In this document: positions 1-5,514 of the stretch, piece by piece
How positions within the stretch are numbered: position 1 is the first letter of the stretch
Layout: each line of letters opens with the position of its first letter
NCBI GenBank assembly: GCA_904502015.1
Contig: CAJGEA010000082.1
Span: 1-8,110 of the forward strand
Length of the DNA: 8,110 nt
DNA from: an uncultured Clostridia bacterium
GTDB lineage: Bacteria; Bacillota; Clostridia; Oscillospirales; CAG-272
Reading direction: 5' to 3'
Translations under genes and position numbers: made by a program
The notes under the pieces: generated by a model
Told to the model about the DNA's origin: nothing
Seen by the model: only the letters and a program-made list of their open reading frames with translations
Databases searched by the model: none

Positions 1-1403
1 AGGGTCACATCAACTTCCTTGAGAACTTCAACTGCAAGCTCGGCTGGAAGGTGGACTGGCCCATGCGCTGGCGCCACGAGGGTGTTGATTTTGAGCCCGG
101 CGGAAAGGATCACGCCGCCCCTACGGGCTCGTACTCCAACGCCAAGCACATCTCCAAGAAGATCTTCGGCTACGAGCCCCCCCTGTTCCAGGGTTATGAG
201 TTCATCGGTATCAAGGGTCTGGCGGGTAAGATGTCCTCCTCCTCGGGTCTCAACCTCACCCCCGACACTATGCTCAGCCTGTACGAGCCCGAGATCATCT
301 TCTGGCTCTACTCCAAGACCGAGCCCACCAAGGCGTTCGACTTCTGCTTTGACGACGGCATCCTGCGCCAGTACTTCGAGTTCGACAAGGCCTACAACGA
401 GTACATGGATGGAAACGCGAACGAGCACAACGCCGCCGTGATGCACAACTGCATCATTGGTGACAAGCGCCTGGATACCGTGCCCATGGGTCTGCTCGTT
501 CAGCTCGGCTCTATCGTAGACTTCAACGTCCCCATGCTGGAGACCGTCTTTGAGAAGATCGGAACGCCCTACAAGTACGAGCAGTTCGCCTCCCGTCTGG
601 ATCGCGCCAAGTTTTGGCTGGAGCAGTGCGCCCCCGATCAGGTCAACCGTCTCCGCGATACCCGCAATTTCGAGGTCTGGAACGAACTGGACGACAAGGA
701 GAAGGCACAGATTGCCGCTCTGCACGACTATATGGCTAACGGTACCTACACCCTGGACGAGCTGAATACCGAGCTGTACGCCATCCCCAAGGTCATCTAC
801 CCCGAGATCACCGACCCCAAGGAGCTGAAGGCGATCCAGGGCAAGTTCTTCAAAACGGTGTATAAGCTGCTCATCAACAAGGAGCAGGGTCCCCGTCTGT
901 ACCTCTTCCTCTACGCCATTGAGAAGGAGCGCTTCATTGGCCTTCTGGACTTCTCCTACGCCCAGACCGAAGCCGAGTCCGCTGCCGACCGCGCCGCCGC
1001 CGAGGCGGAGGCGGCTGCCAATGCGCCCGAGGAGCGTGTGTACGGCGATCCCGACCCCGTTGCCCCCATCTCCGAGCAGACCGTCTCCATCGACGATTTC
1101 GGCAAGTTGGATATCCGCGTGTGCAAGATCGTGAAGGTGCAGGAGATTCGCAAGTCCCACTCCTGCTACAAGCTGACCCTGAACGACGGCATCGGCGAGC
1201 GCGTGATCGTGTCCTCCATCAAGCACGACTACAAGCCCGACGAGCTGGTTGGCCGCAAGATCCTCGTGATCGCCAACCTCGCGCCCACCCGTATCACGGG
1301 CGTTACCAGCAACGGTATGCTCCTCGCCGCCACCAACAACGCCTGCGGCTGTCAGGTGGTGTTCGTGGACGATATCGTGCCCGAGGGTACGCAGATTCAC
1401 TAA
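1..1403 (+). CDS. lysS: Class I lysyl-tRNA synthetase with C-terminal tRNA-binding domain (5' end missing)
   Basis: Charges tRNA-Lys with lysine in the cytoplasm. The reading frame is open from base 3, so the true start and the HIGH-type motif lie outside the window; 466 codons are visible. Class I LysRS is shown by the segment WKVDWPMRW (about bases 48-74), the GGKDHAAPTGSY block just after it, and the KMSKS-type signature KMSSSSG at 228-248. PTKAFDFCFD follows, and GPRLYLFLYAIEKE near base 890 closes the anticodon-binding helical region. An Ala/Glu-rich, probably flexible linker (about 970-1075) leads into a second domain at about 1083-1395. That domain begins SIDDFGKLDIRVCKIV and contains ELVGRKILVIANLAP and GMLLAA, the signature of the Trbp111/EMAPII OB-fold known from the MetRS C-terminus. 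Such an appended domain usually raises tRNA affinity; its presence on a class I LysRS is the odd feature. The family call is secure; the role of the extra domain is inferred. Confidence 0.93.
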   Translation, partial: GHINFLENFNCKLGWKVDWPMRWRHEGVDFEPGGKDHAAPTGSYSNAKHISKKIFGYEPPLFQGYEFIGIKGLAGKMSSSSGLNLTPDTMLSLYEPEIIFWLYSKTEPTKAFDFCFDDGILRQYFEFDKAYNEYMDGNANEHNAAVMHNCIIGDKRLDTVPMGLLVQLGSIVDFNVPMLETVFEKIGTPYKYEQFASRLDRAKFWLEQCAPDQVNRLRDTRNFEVWNELDDKEKAQIAALHDYMANGTYTLDELNTELYAIPKVIYPEITDPKELKAIQGKFFKTVYKLLINKEQGPRLYLFLYAIEKERFIGLLDFSYAQTEAESAADRAAAEAEAAANAPEERVYGDPDPVAPISEQTVSIDDFGKLDIRVCKIVKVQEIRKSHSCYKLTLNDGIGERVIVSSIKHDYKPDELVGRKILVIANLAPTRITGVTSNGMLLAATNNACGCQVVFVDDIVPEGTQIH

Positions 1404-1413
1404 TGATTTTAAG

Positions 1414-1445
1414 TCCCCGCAGTCGGCAGACTGCGGGGATTTTTG
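1414..1445 (+). terminator. Intrinsic terminator after lysS
   Basis: An 11-bp perfect stem (TCCCCGCAGTC at 1414-1424 with its complement at 1429-1439), a GGCA loop and a run of five T make a canonical rho-independent terminator. It begins 11 bases after the lysS stop codon and separates lysS from the rarA operon. Confidence 0.95.
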
Positions 1446-1478
1446 CGGTAAAATCTTGTGTGATATGACCAATTTTCC

Positions 1479-1507
1479 TTGACAAAGGGAAGGGAATCAT
1501 GTATAAT
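1479..1507 (+). promoter_or_regulatory. Consensus sigma-A promoter for the rarA operon
   Basis: TTGACA at 1479-1484 and TATAAT at 1502-1507 are both perfect consensus hexamers with the optimal 17-base spacer. They sit between the lysS terminator and rarA on the + strand. The expected transcription start is near 1514, about 7 bases before repeat copy A begins. The repeat would therefore form most of a 5' leader of about 220 nt upstream of the rarA start at 1736. No operator-like symmetry is obvious around the hexamers themselves. Confidence 0.88.
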
Positions 1508-1520
1508 GAAGGAAATGAAT

Positions 1521-1715
1521 GTCGGGGAGAACGACCACGCAGGGGCGTTGCCACTGCACCCCACCAAACCCCTTTTGCAAAAGGGGTCTGGACTCCCCAA
1601 AAACTAAAAATGTCGAATAACATATTTTTGAGGTTCTTGAAGTTCCAAGAAACTTCTTTCGGCGATGCTTGCATCGCGAGTTTCATTGGTGGGGTGCAGG
1701 GGTGAAACCCCTGCA
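1521..1715 (+). repeat. Composite hairpin repeat, copy A (rarA leader)
   Basis: First of three related intergenic elements. Order: boundary motif GTCGGGGAGAACG (1521-1533); an imperfect GC hairpin (about 1539-1557); the linker ACCCCACCA; a perfect hairpin ACCCCTTTT-GC-AAAAGGGGT (1568-1587); an AT-rich centre (about 1600-1629); GAGGTTCTTGA (1630-1640); a nested hairpin with GAAACT at 1649-1654 pairing AGTTTC at 1679-1684 around an inner CGATGC/GCATCG stem; the linker GGTGGGG; and a terminal hairpin TGCAGGGGT-GAA-ACCCCTGCA (1695-1715). The last 30 bases (1686-1715) are the exact reverse complement of 5239-5268 in copy B. The boundary motif recurs inverted at 5403-5415. No protein is credible here. 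With the promoter and terminator, this repeat accounts for most of the gene-free stretch 1404-1735. Confidence 0.85.
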
Positions 1716-1719
1716 AATG

Positions 1720-1728
1720 AAAGGAGGG
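1720..1728 (+). promoter_or_regulatory. Ribosome-binding site of rarA
   Basis: AAAGGAGGG is a full anti-16S match, 7-8 bases before the GTG at 1736, and it decides that non-ATG start. It begins only 4 bases after the terminal hairpin of repeat copy A. Confidence 0.9.
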
Positions 1729-1735
1729 CTGAACC

Positions 1736-2974
1736 GTGGCACACAACGCACCATTAGCGGATGCCATCCGCCCGAAGCATATAGACGACATTGTGGGGCA
1801 GACCCATCTTTTCGGCAAGGGCGGAGTCCTGCGCCGCATGCTGGAGGCGGGACGCTTCACCAACATGATCTTCTACGGTCCGCCCGGCACGGGCAAGACC
1901 ACCGCGGCCTCCATCATCGCCGCCATGTCGGGCATGGAGTTCCATAAGCTCAACGCCACCACCGCGTCCCTGTCTGACGTCAAGGAGATTCTCGCGCAGA
2001 CCGAGGGCATGTTCGGCGCGAACGGCATTCTGCTCTACCTCGACGAGATCCAATACTTCAACCGCAAGCAGCAGCAATCCCTGCTGGAATACATGGAGGA
2101 CGGGCGCATCACCCTTATCGCCTCCACCACCGAAAACCCGCATTTCTACGTCTATAACGCCATCATCTCCCGTTCCTCCCTCTTTGAGTTCAAGCCTGTC
2201 AAGCCGGCCGAATGCCTCGGCATGCTGACCAGAGCCTTGAACCACCTCAACGAGCAGGGAGGCACGTCCACCGTGCTTCCCGAGCGGGTGGGACTTGCCA
2301 TTGCCGAGGGCGCAGGCGGCGACGTGCGTCGTGCGGTGGGACTTCTCGAGAACGCCTACTTTACCGCGGGCTTTGAGCCGAACGCCGAGATCACCCTCGA
2401 TATGGTATCGGCGCTGGGCGGCGGCGTGGGCAATTTCAACGACGACGTCCACTACGACCTCCTCGGCTGTCTGCAAAAGTCTATCCGAGGCTCGGACCCT
2501 GATGCGACGGCTTTCTACGTCGCCAAAATGCTCGCCATGGGCGAGATGTTCTCCCTCTGCCGCCGCCTGCAGGTTATTGCCAGCGAGGACATCGGACTTG
2601 CCTATCCGCAGGCCGCCGCCATCGTGCGCGCCTGCTGTGAGTCGGCGCGGGAGCTGGGGATGCCCGAGGCGCAGATCCCCCTGATCCATGCTGCCATGCT
2701 GCTCGCCACATCCCCCAAGTCCAACTCGGCATACAGCGCGCTGCATGCCGCCATGGCCGACGTGGAGGCTGGACGGGGCAACCGCATTCCCGTTCATCTG
2801 CAAAGCCCCCTGTTCAAGGGTTATAAATACCCCCACGATTACCCGAACCACTACGTCGCCCAGCAGTATTTGCCCGATGACCTGACCGATCGCACCTACT
2901 ACACCCCCGCCCCCAACAAGACCGAGCAAGCGGCGGCGGCGTACTGGGCGGCGATCAAGGAGCAAAGTAAATAA
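1736..2974 (+). CDS. rarA: Replication-associated recombination protein RarA/MgsA (AAA+ ATPase)
   Basis: A 412-residue AAA+ ATPase of the RarA/MgsA/WRNIP1 family, which acts at stalled replication forks and is related to clamp-loader subunits. The Walker A motif GPPGTGKT is at residues 48-55. Walker B ILLYLDEIQYFN (98-109, D103/E104) is followed by the family-typical QQQSLL. Sensor-1 region ASTTENPHF is at 129-137 and the ISRS arginine-finger region near 144. GGDVRRAVGLLENA is the sensor-2 helix. The C-terminal half carries the RarA tetramerisation-domain signatures HYDLLGCLQKSIRGSDPDA, ASEDIGLAYP, ATSPKSNSAY and YKYPHDYPNHYVAQQYLP. Length is normal for the family and no motif is broken. The start is GTG at 1736, set by the strong ribosome-binding site. 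It is the first gene of a probable three-gene transcript from the promoter at 1479-1507, and a serine hydrolase follows after 22 bases. Confidence 0.96.
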   Translation: MAHNAPLADAIRPKHIDDIVGQTHLFGKGGVLRRMLEAGRFTNMIFYGPPGTGKTTAASIIAAMSGMEFHKLNATTASLSDVKEILAQTEGMFGANGILLYLDEIQYFNRKQQQSLLEYMEDGRITLIASTTENPHFYVYNAIISRSSLFEFKPVKPAECLGMLTRALNHLNEQGGTSTVLPERVGLAIAEGAGGDVRRAVGLLENAYFTAGFEPNAEITLDMVSALGGGVGNFNDDVHYDLLGCLQKSIRGSDPDATAFYVAKMLAMGEMFSLCRRLQVIASEDIGLAYPQAAAIVRACCESARELGMPEAQIPLIHAAMLLATSPKSNSAYSALHAAMADVEAGRGNRIPVHLQSPLFKGYKYPHDYPNHYVAQQYLPDDLTDRTYYTPAPNKTEQAAAAYWAAIKEQSK

Positions 2975-2996
2975 TGTACGAAAGGAATGAATACAC

Positions 2997-4181
2997 ATGA
3001 AGATCCTGAATCCCGATCTCCTGCGGGAGAACATTGAGTCTCGCATTAACGACGATCTCGCCGCCGCCCGCGTGGGCTGTGCCGCCGTTTGCGTTATGCA
3101 GGGGGGCCGAGAGATCTACAAAAAGTATTTCGGTCTGAGATCCCAGACCACGGGCGAGCCGCTGGAGGCGCTGGGCGACCGCGCCATATTCCGCCTCGCC
3201 TCCATGTCCAAGCCCGTCACCACCGTGGCAACCCTCATTCAGGTAGGGAAGGGGCTGATCGACCTCGACGAGCCCATTGACCGTTTCCTGCCCAAGTTCG
3301 CCTCCATGGATGTGGCGCGTGTGGAGGAGGTGGACGGCAAGAAGACTCTCGTCCGCGTAGAGCCTGCCGCACGGAAGATCACCACCCGCATGCTCCTCAA
3401 TCACACCAGCGGCCTCGGCAGTATGGAGGTAGGCGACCTTCAGTTCCAACGCATGATGAGGGAAACCAAGCATGCCAATGTGGCCGAGGTAGTGGACTAT
3501 CTCGGCGACACCGCGCTGGCGTTCCAGCCTGCCACGGGGCAGTTTTACAGTCCCGTCTGGGCCTTTGACGTGCTGGCTCGTCTCGTGGAGCTGACCTCGG
3601 ATATGCCCTATGCCGAGTTCCTCCAGACCCGTATCTTTGATCCCTGCGGCATGACCGACACCACGTTTGATCCCACCGCCGAGCAGTGGTCGCGCATGAT
3701 CGCCATGCACAACCGTGTAGAGGAGGCGGATGGAACGGCCCACAGCGTTGATGCCGCCGTCAGCATGACCAGCGTGTTTGAGGCTCTGCCCTGTGCGTGG
3801 TGCTCGGGCGGCGCGGGACTGGCCGCCACCCTGCCCGACTACGTGCGCTTTGCCGAAATGCTCCGCCGCGGCGGGCGTATCGGGTACGGCGCCGAAATTC
3901 TGCCCGCCGCGCTGGTGCGCGCTGCAGGTACGCCCACCGTTCCCACCTCCATCATGGGTGATCCTCAGCGTTGGGGACTGGGTATGCGCGTGATCTCGTC
4001 CGAGGGACATTGGATGCCCGAGGGCTGCTTCGGCTGGAGCGGCGCGTACGGTACCCACTTCTGGGTGGATCCCGCCAACGATCTTGTTGCGGTCTACATG
4101 AAGAACAGCCGCTACGACGGCGGTTCGGGCGCCGTCACCGCGGCTCACTTTGAGCAGGACGTGTACGCCGCCCTGACCTAA
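2997..4181 (+). CDS. Serine hydrolase of the class C beta-lactamase/esterase superfamily
   Basis: A 394-residue protein with the penicillin-binding-protein-like fold (Pfam Beta-lactamase, PF00144). The nucleophile motif is S69-M-S-K72 within FRLASMSKPVT. LLNHTSGLGSM at 133-143 is the usual family block. Y184 in FYSPVWAFDVLARLVE is the likely general base. The pattern lacks the Asn of the classical YxN motif and resembles EstB-type esterases. CSGGAGLAATLPDYVRFAEML (about 269-289) and FGWSGAYGTHFWVDP (345-359) replace the KTG box with a W-x-G form, again esterase-like. There is no signal peptide or lipobox, so it is probably cytoplasmic and more likely an esterase or peptidase-like hydrolase than a true beta-lactamase. 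The substrate cannot be read from sequence. The ATG at 2997 has AAAGGAA (2981-2987) 9 bases upstream. Spacing of 22 and 27 bases to its neighbours suggests cotranscription with rarA and the deacetylase. Confidence 0.88.
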   Translation: MKILNPDLLRENIESRINDDLAAARVGCAAVCVMQGGREIYKKYFGLRSQTTGEPLEALGDRAIFRLASMSKPVTTVATLIQVGKGLIDLDEPIDRFLPKFASMDVARVEEVDGKKTLVRVEPAARKITTRMLLNHTSGLGSMEVGDLQFQRMMRETKHANVAEVVDYLGDTALAFQPATGQFYSPVWAFDVLARLVELTSDMPYAEFLQTRIFDPCGMTDTTFDPTAEQWSRMIAMHNRVEEADGTAHSVDAAVSMTSVFEALPCAWCSGGAGLAATLPDYVRFAEMLRRGGRIGYGAEILPAALVRAAGTPTVPTSIMGDPQRWGLGMRVISSEGHWMPEGCFGWSGAYGTHFWVDPANDLVAVYMKNSRYDGGSGAVTAAHFEQDVYAALT

Positions 4182-4208
4182 TTTCATGACTGTAAAAAAG
4201 AGTGGTAA

Positions 4209-5189
4209 ATGAACATGAAAAAACTGCTTTTGCTTGGACTTAGTATTCTTTTGTTGACCGCGCTGATCGCCTGCGACACAAGCAAGACCACCACCGATAC
4301 CGCCGTGCAGGAAAGTGAGCCTGCCGGCACAACTGCACCTGAGGAGGAAACCACTGTGAAACCTGAAGAAATTACAACTGAGGAAGAAGTTACCACTGCC
4401 GCCATCCCCATCGCGGGCATGGATTCGGGTATCGTCCGTGACGGCACGCCGAGGAAGTACATCACCCTGAGCTTTGACGACGGCATCACGCAGGATGCCC
4501 GCATGATCGAGATCATGAAGAAGTACAACGTCTACTGCTGTACCTTCAACATCAATACGGGTCTGTTCGGTGCCAACTGGACGTGGGTCGGCCCTGCCCA
4601 GTTCAATAATCCTAACCTCTCCCATCTGCGCTTCACGCGCGAGCAGCTTGAATCCGGCATCTATGATGGCTTTGACATTGCCTGCCACACCGCGACCCAC
4701 CCTTCCCTCAAGAACCTGACCGAGCGTAACGTGGCCCGCGAGATCACCACCGACGAAAAGAACATTATCGACATCTTCGGCGTCAAGCCCATCGGTATGG
4801 CATGGCCCGGAGGTGACACCGAGTTCAACGACGGCAATATCGTTACCATTCTGGGAAAGACCGACATCCGTTACGCCCGTTGCACCACCCCCACCTACAA
4901 TTTCAAGCTTCCCGAGTACTTCATGCGTTGGTATCCCACTTGCTCCTTCAGCGACGGTCAATGCCTGTCCCTGACCGATCGGTTCATCAAGGCCGAGTGC
5001 ACCGAGGATATGCTGCTCTACATCTGGGGCCACAGCTACGAGCTGGACGGCTATAATTCTTGGGTCAAATTTGAGACCCTGATCAAGACCATCAGCGAGG
5101 CCGCCGCGGCCGACGAGCAGATCGTTCTGGTGACCAATTCCGAGTTCTACCAGCTCTTCAAGGACGAGATCCCTGCTTGGGAGGAATAA
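4209..5189 (+). CDS. Lipoprotein polysaccharide deacetylase (NodB-type)
   Basis: A 326-residue exported lipoprotein. Residues 1-22 are a lipoprotein signal: a KK pair, a Leu-rich core and the lipobox LIAC with lipidated Cys22. A Thr/Glu-rich low-complexity tether (about 23-65) is followed by a NodB homology domain (carbohydrate esterase 4 type). Motif 1 is TLSFDDG with D90-D91, motif 2 is HTATH (H160 and H164, metal ligands), and a late HS block lies in YIWGHSYEL. Motif 3, usually R-x-P-[FY], appears as GMAWPGGDTEFND, a WPGG variant. It should remove acetyl groups from a cell-surface glycan, possibly peptidoglycan, outside the membrane; the substrate is inferred only. The ribosome-binding site is weak (AAGAG at 4198-4202). 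ATG 4209 and ATG 4215 are both possible and the second gives a conventional MKKLLL start. Probably the last gene of the rarA operon. Confidence 0.88.
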   Translation: MNMKKLLLLGLSILLLTALIACDTSKTTTDTAVQESEPAGTTAPEEETTVKPEEITTEEEVTTAAIPIAGMDSGIVRDGTPRKYITLSFDDGITQDARMIEIMKKYNVYCCTFNINTGLFGANWTWVGPAQFNNPNLSHLRFTREQLESGIYDGFDIACHTATHPSLKNLTERNVAREITTDEKNIIDIFGVKPIGMAWPGGDTEFNDGNIVTILGKTDIRYARCTTPTYNFKLPEYFMRWYPTCSFSDGQCLSLTDRFIKAECTEDMLLYIWGHSYELDGYNSWVKFETLIKTISEAAAADEQIVLVTNSEFYQLFKDEIPAWEE

Positions 5190-5238
5190 TCCGCGTTTCC
5201 TGCAAAATCAACAGTAACTTTCAAATTGGGGTTTATCG

Positions 5239-5415
5239 TGCAGGGGTTTCACCCCTGCACCCCACCAAGAACCTTTTTGAAAAAAGGTTCTTGGAACTCC
5301 CAAAACTTCAAAAAAACATATATCTCATAATGTATTTTGAAAATGTTTTTTAGAGGTTCTTGAGGGGGTCTGGGGGAACTTCTTTCAAGAAGTTCCCCCA
5401 GACGTTCTCCCCGAC
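5239..5415 (-). repeat. Composite hairpin repeat, copy B (inverted relative to copy A)
   Basis: Read on the + strand: a GC hairpin TGCAGGGGT-TTC-ACCCCTGCA (5239-5259); the linker CCCCACC; a perfect 12-bp hairpin AAGAACCTTTTT / AAAAAGGTTCTT (5267-5278 with 5281-5292); CTCCCAAAACTTC; an AT-rich centre bracketed by AAAAAACAT (5311-5319) and ATGTTTTTT (5343-5351); GAGGTTCTTGA (5353-5363, also in copy A at 1630-1640); a 34-base perfect palindrome (5369-5402); and the boundary motif CGTTCTCCCCGAC (5403-5415). The outer blocks match copy A in inverted orientation, so strand is given as minus relative to A. It fills most of the 325-base gap after the deacetylase gene. The 49 bases before it (5190-5238) show nothing I can call, and no standard terminator is seen for the upstream operon. 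Confidence 0.85.
5369..5402. repeat. 34-base perfect palindrome inside repeat copy B
   Basis: TCTGGGGGAACTTCTT (5369-5384) pairs over all 16 positions with 5387-5402, leaving only TC between the arms; a real RNA loop would open to about 4 nt. It is not followed by a T-run on either strand, so it does not look like an intrinsic terminator. Confidence 0.95.
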
Positions 5416-5450
5416 AAATCCAAATTTGAACACGGCTGAATCAACACTCC

Positions 5451-5490
5451 CGGCGGCAAGAGCCGCGGCACGGCCCGCCTCTTGCCGCCG
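5451..5490 (+). promoter_or_regulatory. GC-rich leader hairpin upstream of fbp
   Basis: CGGCGGCAAGAG (5451-5462) pairs perfectly with CTCTTGCCGCCG (5479-5490) around a 16-nt loop that could itself pair partly (GCCG at 5462-5465 with CGGC at 5471-5474). It is followed by AAAAAA, not T, so it is not a + strand terminator. The stem ends 13 bases before the fbp ribosome-binding site and lies outside repeat copy B. It may be a 5' untranslated regulatory structure or simply an mRNA-stabilising hairpin; no known riboswitch is recognised. Confidence 0.6.
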
Positions 5491-5503
5491 AAAAAATCCC
5501 ACC

Positions 5504-5510
5504 GGAGGTG
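5504..5510 (+). promoter_or_regulatory. Ribosome-binding site deciding the fbp start
   Basis: GGAGGTG lies 6 bases (counted from GGAGG) before ATG 5515. The upstream in-frame TTG at 5482 falls inside the leader hairpin and has no Shine-Dalgarno site, so 5515 is preferred. Confidence 0.9.
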
Positions 5511-5514
5511 TCCC

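Noticed and set aside
1515..1607. 30-codon leader peptide starting at the predicted transcription start
   Set aside because: No ribosome-binding site could be transcribed ahead of it, and the codons run through inverted repeats with no amino-acid run suggesting attenuation.
1499..1705. 68-codon + strand ORF over the rarA leader
   Set aside because: Its ATG overlaps the -10 hexamer, upstream of the predicted transcription start, and the frame consists of repeat hairpins. The PFAKGV-like peptide is a translation of the palindrome.
3203..3214. Beta-lactamase antibiotic resistance function for the SxxK hydrolase
   Set aside because: The protein has no export signal, lacks a classical YxN and KTG, and resembles EstB-type esterases.
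2955..5033. 692-codon antisense ORF (and similar long minus-strand ORFs at 1754-3046 and 5350-6600)
   Set aside because: These are mirror frames of GC-rich genes with clear family motifs on the + strand. The antisense products are His/Gly/Val-rich and show no domain.
5303..5331. Possible promoter in the AT-rich centre of copy B (CATAAT at 5326-5331); similar TATA-like strings in copy C near 7556-7569
   Set aside because: No acceptable -35 hexamer at 16-18 bases upstream. AT-rich repeat cores give such matches by chance.
5267..5402. Hairpins of copy B as intrinsic terminators for the deacetylase operon
   Set aside because: The long stems are not followed by T-runs on either strand. They may still slow polymerase or protect 3' ends, but they do not meet the terminator pattern.
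5482..5514. Upstream TTG start for fbp
   Set aside because: It falls in the leader hairpin and has no Shine-Dalgarno site, whereas ATG 5515 has GGAGG at ideal distance and matches the usual family N-terminus.
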